Source of the DNA: DASXUG01 sp036504995
Lineage (GTDB): Bacteria > Pseudomonadota > Gammaproteobacteria > Burkholderiales > Methylophilaceae
Length of the DNA: 64,000 nucleotides
Direction of reading: 5' to 3'
NCBI GenBank assembly: GCA_036504995.1
Contig: DASXUG010000011.1
Coordinates: 62,001-126,000, forward strand
Within the stretch, counting starts at the first letter, position 1. The number at the start of each line of letters is the position of its first letter. The translations under genes were made by a program, and so were the position numbers. The notes below the pieces were generated by a model that saw only the letters and a program-made list of their open reading frames with translations, did not search any database and was not told where the DNA came from. Positions 36,601 through 44,895 of this stretch are shown here, in pieces.

Positions 36601-36750
36601 TGCTATGAGCACTTGCACGTTAGTGACATCAGGAAAAGCGTCAACAGAAAGTTTTTTGACCGCGAATGCGCCAGCGACAAGCATCGCAATAGCAAATACG
36701 ATGACAACAAGACGTTGCTGCAGTGCAGCTTTAATCAGTGACTCAATCAT
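33655..36750 (-). CDS. Heavy-metal efflux RND pump (CzcA/CusA family), copy 1
   Basis: Proton-driven inner-membrane pump of 1031 residues, starting at ATG 36750 (GGGAG nine bases upstream; TTG 36765 would add five residues). It has 12 membrane segments. The TM4 proton-relay motif is GLAIAIGLMVDGSVVVVENAFHH; the Asp and Glu of the HME-RND family are present but the surrounding residues do not clearly fit the zinc/cobalt/cadmium or the copper/silver type, so the metal is unassigned. Its coding length equals that of copy 2 (37265-40360) base for base. It follows a terminator and has its own 81-base leader, so it may be separately transcribed from the main operon. Confidence 0.93.
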   Translation of the reverse strand: MIESLIKAALQQRLVVIVFAIAMLVAGAFAVKKLSVDAFPDVTNVQVLIATQSVGQSPAEVERFITVPLEMAMTGLPNLTEMRSLNKNGLSLITLVFTDSTDVYFARQLVMERLMEVMERMPAGVTPVLGPVSTGLGEIYQFTLDKPTDGNKELTQQDLTERRTVEDWVVRPMLRGIPGVAEINSQGGYVKQYQVLVNPDRMNHYGLKLQDIYLSLARNNANSGGGILAHNDEQFLIRGVSLIQSLDDIRNIVLQEENGVPIYMRDIAEVKLGYEGRVGALIKNGETESVGGIVMMMRGGNAKEVVSRIQERVKEINEKGMLPNGLKIVPFYDRSELVDAALHTVTKVLIEGIILVIIILFLFLGDVRSSLIVVSTLVLTPLITFMAMNYYGISANLMSLGGLAIAIGLMVDGSVVVVENAFHHLGHRHNESKIRIVLEAAAEVGTPVLFGVGIIILVFLPLMTLEGMEGKMFAPLAYTIAIALFVSLVLSLTLTPALCSYMLKGGSGEDTKIIRSIKRPYLKVLNWVLINENKTIVTASLIFIGTLLIVPFLGTSFIPEMKEGSIVPNILRVPNISLAESIEMEKTAMSIIAKIPGVKSAVSGLGRGESPADPQGQNESSPIVSLKPRAEWPAGWTQDTIGKEIQDRLKVLPGAQVVMAQPISDRVDELLTGVRSDVAVKIFGEDMDVLKAKAEEIAKLAGEIQGATDMRIEKVSGQEYLNIKVDRQAIARQGINASDIHDVIETAIGGKVATEIYEGQRRFSAAVRFPENFRNNIEAIGNITLTSPKGSKVALKDLAAIEIHDGPAQISRELAKRRIVVGVNVKDRDLGGFVAELQQVLNSKFKLPEGYYLEYGGQFQNMERALNHLAIIIPITIGAIFFLLFLLFNSIRYAAMIIMVLPFASIGGIIALFVTGEYLSVPASVGFIALWGIAVLNGVVLVSYIRTLRDEGLSQIEAIRQGCAQRFRPVMMTATVAMLGLVPFLFATGPGSEIQRPLAIVVIGGLITSTLLTLVVVPTLYRKFEEPRIEA

Positions 36751-36847
36751 GTAGTACGCTCCCAAACGTGGTTTGTTTTATTCACCACTTATTCAATGCA
36801 ACTATAATATTTTGTACAACTAGTTAACTGCTAGGTTTGTTTTATTA

Positions 36848-36886
36848 AAAAAGCAAAAGGTGACGAAGTGCCACCTTTTGCTTTTT
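36848..36886 (-). terminator. Strong leftward terminator between the two PII/RND modules
   Basis: AAAAAGCAAAAGGTG at 36848-36862 pairs perfectly over 15 bases with CACCTTTTGCTTTTT at 36872-36886 around a nine-base loop. On the minus strand it ends in a T run. It lies 25 bases after the stop of PII-like copy 2, so the main efflux operon probably ends here and copy 1 needs its own promoter. Confidence 0.92.
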
Positions 36887-36911
36887 AATGTTTCAGGCTT
36901 TTTGAAAGCAT

Positions 36912-37253
36912 TTACTGTTTACAGTCAATCACTGAAATTTGTTCAGATAAACGTATCATGCGTTCTGCTTCGGTAACCCACACAATACCATCTCCAATTT
37001 GACCTGTGTGACCGACTTCAACCAAAACTTGTAATAAGCCTTCCACCATGTTTTCTGGTGCGACTATTTCAATTTTGACTTTGGGCGAATAATCAGTTAA
37101 CTCTTCACGAATGCCGTGACTTGGCTTAGCTAAATGATGACCACAGCCATCGACTTTGGTCACGGTCATCCCTGGAAAATTTTTAATGTTACGAAAGGCC
37201 GAACGAATTTTGGGTAATCTGTGCGGCTGGACTACTGCTTTAATTTCTTTCAT
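36912..37253 (-). CDS. PII-like signalling protein, copy 2 (metal-efflux associated)
   Basis: A 113-residue paralogue of the gene at 33308, with GGAGAG upstream of its ATG. Its T-loop is even more Cys/His-rich: C37, H39, H40 and H46 in GCGHHLAKPSHGIREELTD, followed by the PII core PKVKIEIVAPENMVEGLL and GHTGQIGDGIVWVTEAERM. The uridylylated Tyr position is Leu. It ends IDCKQ with another Cys. It follows RND copy 2 by 11 bases, the same spacing as in module 1. Metal binding by the T-loop is plausible but unproven. Confidence 0.86.
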   Translation of the reverse strand: MKEIKAVVQPHRLPKIRSAFRNIKNFPGMTVTKVDGCGHHLAKPSHGIREELTDYSPKVKIEIVAPENMVEGLLQVLVEVGHTGQIGDGIVWVTEAERMIRLSEQISVIDCKQ

Positions 37254-37264
37254 GTAAGCTCTCC

Positions 37265-40200
37265 TTATGCCTCTATGCGTTCTTCTTCAAACCAACGATA
37301 TAGTGTTGGAACCACGACCAGTGTGAGAATAGTTGACGTAATTAAGCCGCCAATCACGACTATTGCTAATGGCTTTTGTACTTCTGAACCTGGGCCAGTG
37401 GCGAATAGGAAAGGCACCAGTCCAAGCATGGCGACAGTCGCGGTCATCATGACTGGGCGGAAGCGCTGAGCGCAGCCCTCTACAATAGCCTCTAATTGAG
37501 TTTTTCCCTCGTCTCGCAGGCTTCGGATGTAAGAAACCAGCACTACCCCATTTAGCACGGCGATACCCCATAGGGCGATAAACCCTACAGAGGCAGGTAC
37601 AGATAAATACTCGCCCGTGACAAAGAGTGCGATCACGCCACCAATCGAGGCGAATGGCAACACGGTAATAATTAAGCCAGCAAATCTTAAAGACTTGAAC
37701 AGCAAAAAGAGTAAAAAGAAAATGGCGGCTATCGTAATTGGGATAATTACCATTAAATGTGACATGGCGCGCTCCATATTTTGGAACTGACCACCCCATA
37801 CTAAATAGTAACCTTCTGGCAGCTTAACCTTGCTATCCACCGCCTGTTGTAGCTCGGTGACAAAGCCGCCCAAATCACGGTCTTTGACGTTTACCCCAAC
37901 CACAATACGTCTTTTGGCAGACTCACGGCTGATTTGAGATGGCCCATCTTTAACCTCAATTTTCGCCAAATCGGTTAATGCGACTTTTGAGCCGTTGGCC
38001 GATGTAAGGAATATATGACTAATCGCTTCCTCATCGTTTCGAAATTGCTCGGGGAAGCGAACCGCAGCTTCAAAGCGACGTTCACCCTCAAAGATTTCTG
38101 TAGCTACCTTGCCGCCAATCGCAGTTTCAATCACATCATGCACGTCCGCCACATTAATGCCATGGCGAGCAATCGCTTCGCGGTCAATATCAATCACTAG
38201 GTATTGTTGTCCCGTGACCTTTTCTACGCGCATGTCGCTAGCACCTTGGATGCCACCTGCAATTTTTGCGATTTCATCGGCTTTTGCTTTTAGCACTTGT
38301 ATGTCTGAGCCAAAAATTTTGACCGCAACATCAGAGCGCACGCCAGTCACTAACTCAGCTACACGGGCAGCAATAGGCTGAGAGAGCACGACTTGAATGC
38401 CTGGAATGTTTTTCACTTTCTCGCGTATTGCATCGGCAATGCTGTCTTGATTCCAACCTTCTGGCCACTCAGCCCGAGGGATGAGACTGACAATTGGGGT
38501 GGATTCATTTTGACCTTGCGGATCAGCAGGACTTTCCCCACGTCCCACCCCAGACACCACCATTTTCACCCCAGGTACTTCGGTAATGGCCTTCATCGCG
38601 ATGGTTTCTAATTTAATCGACTCTTCAATCGAAATATTAGGGGTTCTCACGATGCTTGGAACAATCGAACCTTCTTTCATTTCTGGGATAAATGCAGTCC
38701 CTAAAAATGGAAATAGCATGATCGTACCAATCAGCACTGCAACTGAAATGGAAACCGTTTTTTTCGGGTTGATTACGGCGGCATTGAGGAGCTTGAGGTA
38801 AGGCGTTTTCATTAGCTTAATCATACGCGTGTCTTCGCCGCTACCGCCTTTCAGCAGGTAAGAGCTAAGGGCGGGGGTGAGGGTGAGCGAAAGCATCAAA
38901 GAAACAAATAATGCAATGGCAATCGTGTACGCCAGTGGCGCGAACATTTTGCCCTCCATGCCTTCTAGGGTCATCAGTGGTAAAAATACTAAAATAATGA
39001 TGCCGACCCCAAACAGCACAGGAGTCGCCACTTCTGCAGCGGCCTCAAACACTACACGTACCTTGCTTTCATCTTTGCGGTGACCCAAGTGGTGGTAGGC
39101 GTTTTCTACCACGACCACTGAACCATCTACCATCAAGCCAATCGCAATTGCTAAACCGCCAAGTGACATCAAGTTAGCCGAGATTTCGAAATAATTCATG
39201 GCCATAAATGTGATTAATGGTGTCAGAACGAGTGTACCGACGACAATTAAGCTGGAACGTACATCACCTAAGAATAAAAATAGGATAACGACGACGAGCA
39301 AAACGCCTTCAATTAGCACTTTTACTACGGTATGGAGCGCAGCATCGACGAGTTCGCTACGGTCATAAAAAGGTACAATTTTTAGGCCGTTAGGCAACAT
39401 ACCCTTCTCGTTGATTTCTTTGACGCGATCTTTGATGCGGGTAACTACTTCTTTTGCGTTACCTCCCCGCATCATCATGACAATGCCACCAACCGATTCA
39501 GTATCGCCATTTTTAATCACTGCACCGACACGCACTTCATGTCCAATGGTCACCTCTGCAATATCACGCATGTAAACAGGGACGCCACCTTGTTCCTTGA
39601 GTACGATATTGCGAATATCGGCAACATTCTTAATTAAGCCTACGCCCCGAATTAAATATTGCTCAGCAAAATGCGGTAAGGTGCCACCGCCGCTGTTGGC
39701 ATTATTCCGTGCTAGCGCTGTATAGACATCTTGTAGTTTTAAACCGTAGTGACTCATGCGGTCTGGGTTTACTAATGCTTGGTACTGCTTAACATAGCCG
39801 CCTTGGGAGTTGATTTCTGCAATCCCAGGAATCCCTCTTAATAACGGGCGTACCACCCAATCTTGCGCTGCACGGCGATCTTTTAACTCATCCACCGTTA
39901 ATGCGCGCTTGCCGTCATCATCACGTTCAAGCGTGTATTGATAAACCTCTCCCAGGCCCGTTGAGACTGGGCCGAGCACAGGCGTCACTCCTGGCGGCAT
40001 TTTTTCCATTACCTCCATCAAGCGTTCCATCACCAGCTGGCGTGCAAAGTAGACGGCAGTATTATCAGTAAATACTAGCGTAATGAGTGACAGTCCATTT
40101 TTGTTGAGTGAACGCATTTCTGTTAGCCCTGGCAGGCCTGTCATCGACATTTCTAGCGGGACGGTAATAAATCGCTCCACTTCCTCTGGCGACTTGCCAG

Positions 40201-40360
40201 TGGCTTGGGTGGCAATCTGTACTTGAATGTTGGTGACATCAGGAAACGCATCTACAGATAGTTTTTTGACAGCAAATAGGCCAGCTACCAGCATTGCGAC
40301 GGCGAACACAACCACAATCAGGCGTTGTTTTAACGCCCCACGAATTAGAGATTCAATCAT
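37265..40360 (-). CDS. Heavy-metal efflux RND pump (CzcA/CusA family), copy 2
   Basis: Inner-membrane pump of 1031 residues, highly similar along its length to copy 1 (for example MIESLIRGALKQRLIVVVFA against MIESLIKAALQQRLVVIVFA). It has GLMVDGSVVVVENAYHHLGH in TM4 and conserved periplasmic blocks such as GRGESPADPQGQNES. GGAG lies upstream of the ATG. It begins 3 bases after the adaptor stop and belongs to the operon small protein-channel-adaptor-pump-PII. Working with that adaptor and channel it would export cations from cytoplasm or periplasm to the outside. Confidence 0.94.
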   Translation of the reverse strand: MIESLIRGALKQRLIVVVFAVAMLVAGLFAVKKLSVDAFPDVTNIQVQIATQATGKSPEEVERFITVPLEMSMTGLPGLTEMRSLNKNGLSLITLVFTDNTAVYFARQLVMERLMEVMEKMPPGVTPVLGPVSTGLGEVYQYTLERDDDGKRALTVDELKDRRAAQDWVVRPLLRGIPGIAEINSQGGYVKQYQALVNPDRMSHYGLKLQDVYTALARNNANSGGGTLPHFAEQYLIRGVGLIKNVADIRNIVLKEQGGVPVYMRDIAEVTIGHEVRVGAVIKNGDTESVGGIVMMMRGGNAKEVVTRIKDRVKEINEKGMLPNGLKIVPFYDRSELVDAALHTVVKVLIEGVLLVVVILFLFLGDVRSSLIVVGTLVLTPLITFMAMNYFEISANLMSLGGLAIAIGLMVDGSVVVVENAYHHLGHRKDESKVRVVFEAAAEVATPVLFGVGIIILVFLPLMTLEGMEGKMFAPLAYTIAIALFVSLMLSLTLTPALSSYLLKGGSGEDTRMIKLMKTPYLKLLNAAVINPKKTVSISVAVLIGTIMLFPFLGTAFIPEMKEGSIVPSIVRTPNISIEESIKLETIAMKAITEVPGVKMVVSGVGRGESPADPQGQNESTPIVSLIPRAEWPEGWNQDSIADAIREKVKNIPGIQVVLSQPIAARVAELVTGVRSDVAVKIFGSDIQVLKAKADEIAKIAGGIQGASDMRVEKVTGQQYLVIDIDREAIARHGINVADVHDVIETAIGGKVATEIFEGERRFEAAVRFPEQFRNDEEAISHIFLTSANGSKVALTDLAKIEVKDGPSQISRESAKRRIVVGVNVKDRDLGGFVTELQQAVDSKVKLPEGYYLVWGGQFQNMERAMSHLMVIIPITIAAIFFLLFLLFKSLRFAGLIITVLPFASIGGVIALFVTGEYLSVPASVGFIALWGIAVLNGVVLVSYIRSLRDEGKTQLEAIVEGCAQRFRPVMMTATVAMLGLVPFLFATGPGSEVQKPLAIVVIGGLITSTILTLVVVPTLYRWFEEERIEA

Positions 40361-40363
40361 GAC

Positions 40364-41533
40364 TTACTCCAATTCTTTGCGCTTGCGTTCGTTATTGAGG
40401 TGAAACGCGCCTTCGCTAACGATGACCTCACCTTCAGTCACGCCGCTTGATACCGCTATGAAGCCGTTGTATTCAATGCCTAGCGTAACTTCTCTTAACC
40501 TATATTGGTTTGGGGCAATTTGCACAAACACATAGTTTTTATCGTTTTCACGAATGACGCTTTGCTCTGGAATCGCAGTTTTAGGGCTTGATTTTGATTG
40601 GACCACCATCGATACCAACATAGCTGGTTTAATGTTGTGTGCGCTGTTATCAATGTCTGTTCTGACCGTGACTGTGCGTGTTTGTGGGTTGACGACATCG
40701 CCCACAAAGATGAGTCGTCCAGTCATTTGTTGATTATCCAGTGCAGGTATTTCGATATTAACCTCTTCATTTTTTTGAATTAAATCAATTTGTTGCTCAG
40801 GTACTTCGGCGACAGCCCAAACATGCGATAAATCAGCGACGACAAAGAGCTCTTCAGCTGGCTGTACCACTTGTCCCAAGTTCACCTTACGTTCAATCAC
40901 GGTTCCACCTAGGCGTGCAGATACGGTAGTCGATGACTGTACTTGAGAGGTCTGACCTAAGCGGTCAATCGCTTGTTTAGACATGCCCAAGATCATGAGC
41001 TGTGACTTGGCAGCGTTTAAATCTGCTTGTGCTCCGCTTAGCTCTGCCTCTCTTCGTTGTACCTCAGCCGCACTAATAACATCAGAGGCAAATAAAAGCT
41101 TGGCACGATCCACCGCTTTAGATTGCAACGAAATTTGTTGCATGGCGCGGATATAAGTGAGTTGGTTTTGGGCCAATTCAGTACTATTCAAGCTTGCCAG
41201 TGTTTGCCCTTGCTTCACATCTTGGCCGAGGACTACGTCAATTTCAGTAATGCGGCCTGTCACTGGTGCACCTATGCGTGCCATGCGTTGCTCATCCACC
41301 TGAATGCTGCCAGGGATGCGTAACAATTCACGAATTTCTGAGCTTGCAACAGTCGCTGTTTTGATTTCTTTTTGTAGTTCAGGGGTTACCTTAACCACAT
41401 TGGGGTCAACCACTTCTTTTTGGGCTTCCAGTTGTTCTTGTTTGGCGTCCTCTTTGTCTTTGCAGCCTACTAGGCCTAGAGCAGCAATGAGTAATAACGC
41501 GAGTATTTGTGATGTATTCATCAATTTTTTCAT
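40364..41533 (-). CDS. RND efflux periplasmic adaptor (CzcB/CusB family), lipoprotein
   Basis: Membrane fusion protein of 389 residues. The N-terminus is a lipoprotein signal, LLLIAALGLVGCKDKEDAKQ, with the lipobox LVGC. The coiled-coil hairpin lies about 120-190 (AVDRAKLLFASDVISAAEVQ), flanked by two lipoyl half-domains (RIGAPVTGRITEIDVVLGQD and SARLGGTVIERKVNLGQVVQ), then a beta-barrel and membrane-proximal domain. It has no His-rich N-terminal metal-binding stretch. It joins the RND pump to the TolC-like channel encoded upstream. Confidence 0.93.
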   Translation of the reverse strand: MKKLMNTSQILALLLIAALGLVGCKDKEDAKQEQLEAQKEVVDPNVVKVTPELQKEIKTATVASSEIRELLRIPGSIQVDEQRMARIGAPVTGRITEIDVVLGQDVKQGQTLASLNSTELAQNQLTYIRAMQQISLQSKAVDRAKLLFASDVISAAEVQRREAELSGAQADLNAAKSQLMILGMSKQAIDRLGQTSQVQSSTTVSARLGGTVIERKVNLGQVVQPAEELFVVADLSHVWAVAEVPEQQIDLIQKNEEVNIEIPALDNQQMTGRLIFVGDVVNPQTRTVTVRTDIDNSAHNIKPAMLVSMVVQSKSSPKTAIPEQSVIRENDKNYVFVQIAPNQYRLREVTLGIEYNGFIAVSSGVTEGEVIVSEGAFHLNNERKRKELE

Positions 41534-41559
41534 GTGTTTTTCCTATTTCTTATACTGGG

Positions 41560-42861
41560 CTAGTGAGTGTCAGCTAATGTGTTTGAACCAAGCAAACGCT
41601 CGATTTCTAGCATGGCGCTAACGTAGTCGTAGCGCGCTGAAATATAATCTTTACGCACAATTCGATAAGTTCGTTGTGCATCGAGATATTCCAAAATGCC
41701 GCGTTCACCATAGCGATAAGCGGCCTCTGCAGTTTTCAATACTGCTTCTGATTGCGTCAATAAGCCGCCCTCAAACGCCGTCACCTGTTGTTGTGCGATT
41801 AAATAACGTTGATAAGCCGATTCTAAGTCGCGGTTAAGTGCCCATTCACGTTCCGTGAGTACAGCTTGCGTTTGGTTGATATTGGCTTGGGCCTCAGCAA
41901 TTTGACCTTCACGTTTATTCCAAAGTGGCAGTGGCACGGCAACACCTAAACGCAAGCTGGTGATGTCTGGGTCTTGCTCAACCCCTGCTTTAACGGTTAA
42001 CCCTGGGTAGCGTAATCGCTCTTCTAATTGCAGTTTAGCCTCGGCAGATTTAGCACTTGCGCGTAGCTGGGTAAGTTGTGGGTTTTCCGCAATACGTTCT
42101 CTTAGCTCGCTGATTTGCGGCAGTGAGTCTTTCATTGGTAACTCACCAATCAGGTCGTAATCTGATGGCAGCGTGTTGCTACTTAGGCCGCGCAAATAGG
42201 CTTTGGCTTCATTGATCCGCACCAAAGCCGTTTGGTAGTCGCGCTCGGCAGCGAGTAGTTCCGTATCTGCTTTGATCACTTCATACTTGGGTGCTTCGCC
42301 TACGTCTACGCGCAATTTCACGCGGTCACGTATTTGCATGAGTAACAGTCTATCGTCTTCAACCAGTTTAAATATGGCTTGGCGCTGTAGCACACTGTAA
42401 AAGGCATCTTTCACCCGATTACGTAACTCCACGCGCGTGACTTGTTTAGCTGCCTCAGCAATTGCAATGTTGGATTCCGCTAATTCACGCCGTGCTGAAC
42501 GGACATTGCCATATTCCAGCGCTTGCGATAAACCCACATTCCAGTTGGCTTTTGTATCTTGGTTACCAACTTTATAGCGGCTTGGTCCAGCCCCAAACTC
42601 CAGTTCAGGGTTGGCATAAGATTTTGCGGTGATCAGGCTTGCTAAGGCAGCAGCAGCCTGGGCGTTGGCAACATTCATGGCGGGGTTGCGCTCTACTGCA
42701 ATATCCATCATTTGTGTCAGGGTAAAACTCTCGGCTGCTCTGGCAGGCAGAGAAAAACTGAGTAAGTAACAGCAGCCCAATAGCATTAAATACACTGACC
42801 ATGCCGCGTGCAGGCGCTGCCCCAGTGCACTCTCTTGGTGCGAAATTTGTTGCATTTGCAT
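41560..42861 (-). CDS. Outer-membrane efflux channel (TolC/CzcC family)
   Basis: A 433-residue outer-membrane factor. It has a signal peptide (hydrophobic stretch ending LPARAAES) and two OEP repeats: TLTQMMDIAVERNPAMNVAN opens the first, and LRERIAENPQLTQLRASAKS with SLRLGVAVPLPLWNKREGQI the second. The latter is characteristic of CzcC/CusC-type channels. It is followed 26 bases later by the adaptor gene. The upstream 153-base gap contains two hairpins. Confidence 0.92.
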   Translation of the reverse strand: MQMQQISHQESALGQRLHAAWSVYLMLLGCCYLLSFSLPARAAESFTLTQMMDIAVERNPAMNVANAQAAAALASLITAKSYANPELEFGAGPSRYKVGNQDTKANWNVGLSQALEYGNVRSARRELAESNIAIAEAAKQVTRVELRNRVKDAFYSVLQRQAIFKLVEDDRLLLMQIRDRVKLRVDVGEAPKYEVIKADTELLAAERDYQTALVRINEAKAYLRGLSSNTLPSDYDLIGELPMKDSLPQISELRERIAENPQLTQLRASAKSAEAKLQLEERLRYPGLTVKAGVEQDPDITSLRLGVAVPLPLWNKREGQIAEAQANINQTQAVLTEREWALNRDLESAYQRYLIAQQQVTAFEGGLLTQSEAVLKTAEAAYRYGERGILEYLDAQRTYRIVRKDYISARYDYVSAMLEIERLLGSNTLADTH

Positions 42862-42906
42862 ATCGATTCACTTTAATTAATTGTAAAGTTGTACTTGATT
42901 GCAGCT

Positions 42907-42982
42907 AGCTTGCATGGCTTTTTTAGCCACACAAGCTTAACTGAACTTTAATCCACGAGTTGTTGCTTAGCAAGTGCTAAGC
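42907..42982. promoter_or_regulatory. Two stem-loops between the leader gene and the efflux channel gene
   Basis: AGCTTG-CA-TGGCT at 42907-42919 pairs with AGCCA-CA-CAAGCT at 42925-42937. GCTTAGCA at 42965-42972 pairs perfectly with TGCTAAGC at 42975-42982. Both lie in the 153-base gap between the small gene at 43015 and the channel gene. They may be operator dyads, a promoter-proximal attenuator or RNA processing stems; sequence alone does not decide. Confidence 0.5.
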
Positions 42983-43014
42983 CAGCAGCTTAATGGCTTG
43001 AATTTAAAAGTGAA

Positions 43015-43296
43015 TTAAACGCGAGGGGGTTTGAGGATAATGGGCAGGTCTGGCGGGCTGTAGCGCGCCAAAGTGCTGTAAGTCGGGATGGATATTACAG
43101 GGTGAAACGGAACACTGAAGTCGTTGAGTATGATCGGCTCATCGGCATCCATGTGGTTGTCATCTTCTATTTGAAGATCAGCGATAGACACGGTGGTATC
43201 CGCATACGCGTCGCAACACTGATCCACGTGCTTAGAAAAAATCACAAGCGCGATAAATAAACTTAAAACAATGATGAGTGTTTTACTAAGAACCAT
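43015..43296 (-). CDS. Small exported protein at the head of the efflux operon
   Basis: A 93-residue protein with an N-terminal hydrophobic segment (about 5-22, probably a signal peptide or anchor). Then come HVDQCCDAYAD with a vicinal Cys pair, the acidic cluster IEDDNHMDADEP, and a proline-rich end. Acidic and Cys residues in an exported protein next to a metal pump suggest metal binding, which is inference. Similar small genes often lead czc/cus-like operons. I do not recognise a named family. Confidence 0.6.
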   Translation of the reverse strand: MVLSKTLIIVLSLFIALVIFSKHVDQCCDAYADTTVSIADLQIEDDNHMDADEPIILNDFSVPFHPVISIPTYSTLARYSPPDLPIILKPPRV

Positions 43297-43365
43297 GTGT
43301 TATTAAACTAAGCATAACTTTCTACATATATATGGATTACCACGCAACAACCATGCCCACTGTAG

Positions 43366-44754
43366 CTATGCTTTTCGCCAAATAGTGCCTTGCGGCGTGT
43401 CTTCTAATAAGATGCCTTGCGCTTGCAAGTGCTTGCGTAACTCATCTGCAACGGCATAATTTTTATTTTGTTTAGCTTCATTGCGTTGCGCGATCATATT
43501 TTCAATTTGCTCGGCGCTGATGTCAGCGTCTGACCTGTCACCCTGTAAAAAAGTTTCAGGGTTGCGTTGTAATAAGCCAAGGATTCCAGCCAGTGACTTG
43601 AGCAAGGCCGCTTGCGTCAAATCTCGCGTTTTGTTGACTTCATTCACCAACTCAAACAAAGCCGCAATCGCTTCTGGCGTATTGAAGTCGTCATCCATTG
43701 CCGCTTTGAATTTGCTCGCAGTAGGATGTTGCCAGTCAATAGCAATATCCATCAACGTTAATCCTCGTAGCGCAGTATACAGTCTTGCTAAGGCTTGCTT
43801 GGCGTCATCCAAATGCTGCGCTGAGTAATTCAACGGGCTGCGGTAATGCGCACGTAAAATAAAGAAACGTACAACTTCGGCATCATACTCTTTAAGCACA
43901 TCACGTATAGTGAAGAAGTTGCCCAATGACTTGGACATTTTTTCTTCTTGGCCATCTTTGTCGTTTACCACACGCACAAAGCCGTTGTGCATCCAGTAAT
44001 TCACCATATCGCAGTCGTGTGCGCCTTCAGATTGCGCGATTTCATTTTCGTGATGGGGAAACTGTAAGTCTTGTCCGCCGCCGTGAATGTCAAAGTGTTT
44101 GCCCAAATGACATGCGCTCATGGCAGAGCATTCAATATGCCAGCCTGGACGCCCTTTGCCCCAAGGGGAATCCCAGCTTGGCTCTTCTGGTTTGGCTGAT
44201 TTCCAGAGCACGAAATCCATGGGGTCTTTTTTAAACGTATCTACTTCTACCCGTTCGCCCGCGCGTAAATCTTCAACGGATTTGCCCGAAAGTTTGCCGT
44301 AGTCAGCAAAGCTATTGACCGCATAAAACACGTCGCCATTCGCAGCGTGGTAGGCGTGACCTTTGTCAATTAACGTGTTAATCATGTCTAACATGCCTTG
44401 AATATGCGTGGTGGCACGTGGTTCAATATCCGGACGTAACACCCCCAGCGCAGCTGAGTCTTCATCCATGGCAATAATAAAACGCTGGGTAAGTTCGCCT
44501 ATCGTTTCCTTATTTTCATTGGCGCGCTTGATGATTTTGTCGTCAATATCGGTAATGTTACGCACGTAATTAACGTCTAAGCCTGATGCTCGTAACCAAC
44601 GATTCACCATGTCAAAAACCACCATCACGCGGGCATGCCCGAGGTGACAAAAGTCGTAAACCGTCATTCCGCAAACATACATGCTGACTTTGCCAGCAAC
44701 GATAGGCGTGAAAAGTTGTTTTTCGCGAGTGAGGGTGTTATAGATTTTTAGCAT
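43366..44754 (-). CDS. cysS: Cysteinyl-tRNA synthetase
   Basis: Class I aminoacyl-tRNA synthetase of 462 residues. I place the start at ATG 44754 (MLKIYNTLTREKQLFTP), which matches the family; the frame extends 50 codons further upstream without conservation. Motifs are CGMTVYDFCHLGHARV (zinc Cys and the HIGH motif as HLGH), GWHIECSAMS with a zinc Cys, HHENEIAQSEG and KMSKSLGN (KMSKS). It is divergent from the TPR gene at 44896. Confidence 0.97.
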   Translation of the reverse strand: MLKIYNTLTREKQLFTPIVAGKVSMYVCGMTVYDFCHLGHARVMVVFDMVNRWLRASGLDVNYVRNITDIDDKIIKRANENKETIGELTQRFIIAMDEDSAALGVLRPDIEPRATTHIQGMLDMINTLIDKGHAYHAANGDVFYAVNSFADYGKLSGKSVEDLRAGERVEVDTFKKDPMDFVLWKSAKPEEPSWDSPWGKGRPGWHIECSAMSACHLGKHFDIHGGGQDLQFPHHENEIAQSEGAHDCDMVNYWMHNGFVRVVNDKDGQEEKMSKSLGNFFTIRDVLKEYDAEVVRFFILRAHYRSPLNYSAQHLDDAKQALARLYTALRGLTLMDIAIDWQHPTASKFKAAMDDDFNTPEAIAALFELVNEVNKTRDLTQAALLKSLAGILGLLQRNPETFLQGDRSDADISAEQIENMIAQRNEAKQNKNYAVADELRKHLQAQGILLEDTPQGTIWRKA

Positions 44755-44895
44755 AGGTATTGGTGGACTAGATAAATGGTTTTTAGTAAATAATATTAGA
44801 CTATTATGACAGTTGATGCTTTTTGTTAGGCTATTCGATGGACTTTTTGTTAGAATTGGAAGCTCAAAAAATATTTGAATGAAAAGTATATCATA

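Noticed and set aside
33308..37253. Ordinary GlnB/GlnK nitrogen regulators
   Set aside because: Both proteins lack the T-loop Tyr and sit in metal-efflux units rather than beside amtB or glnA.
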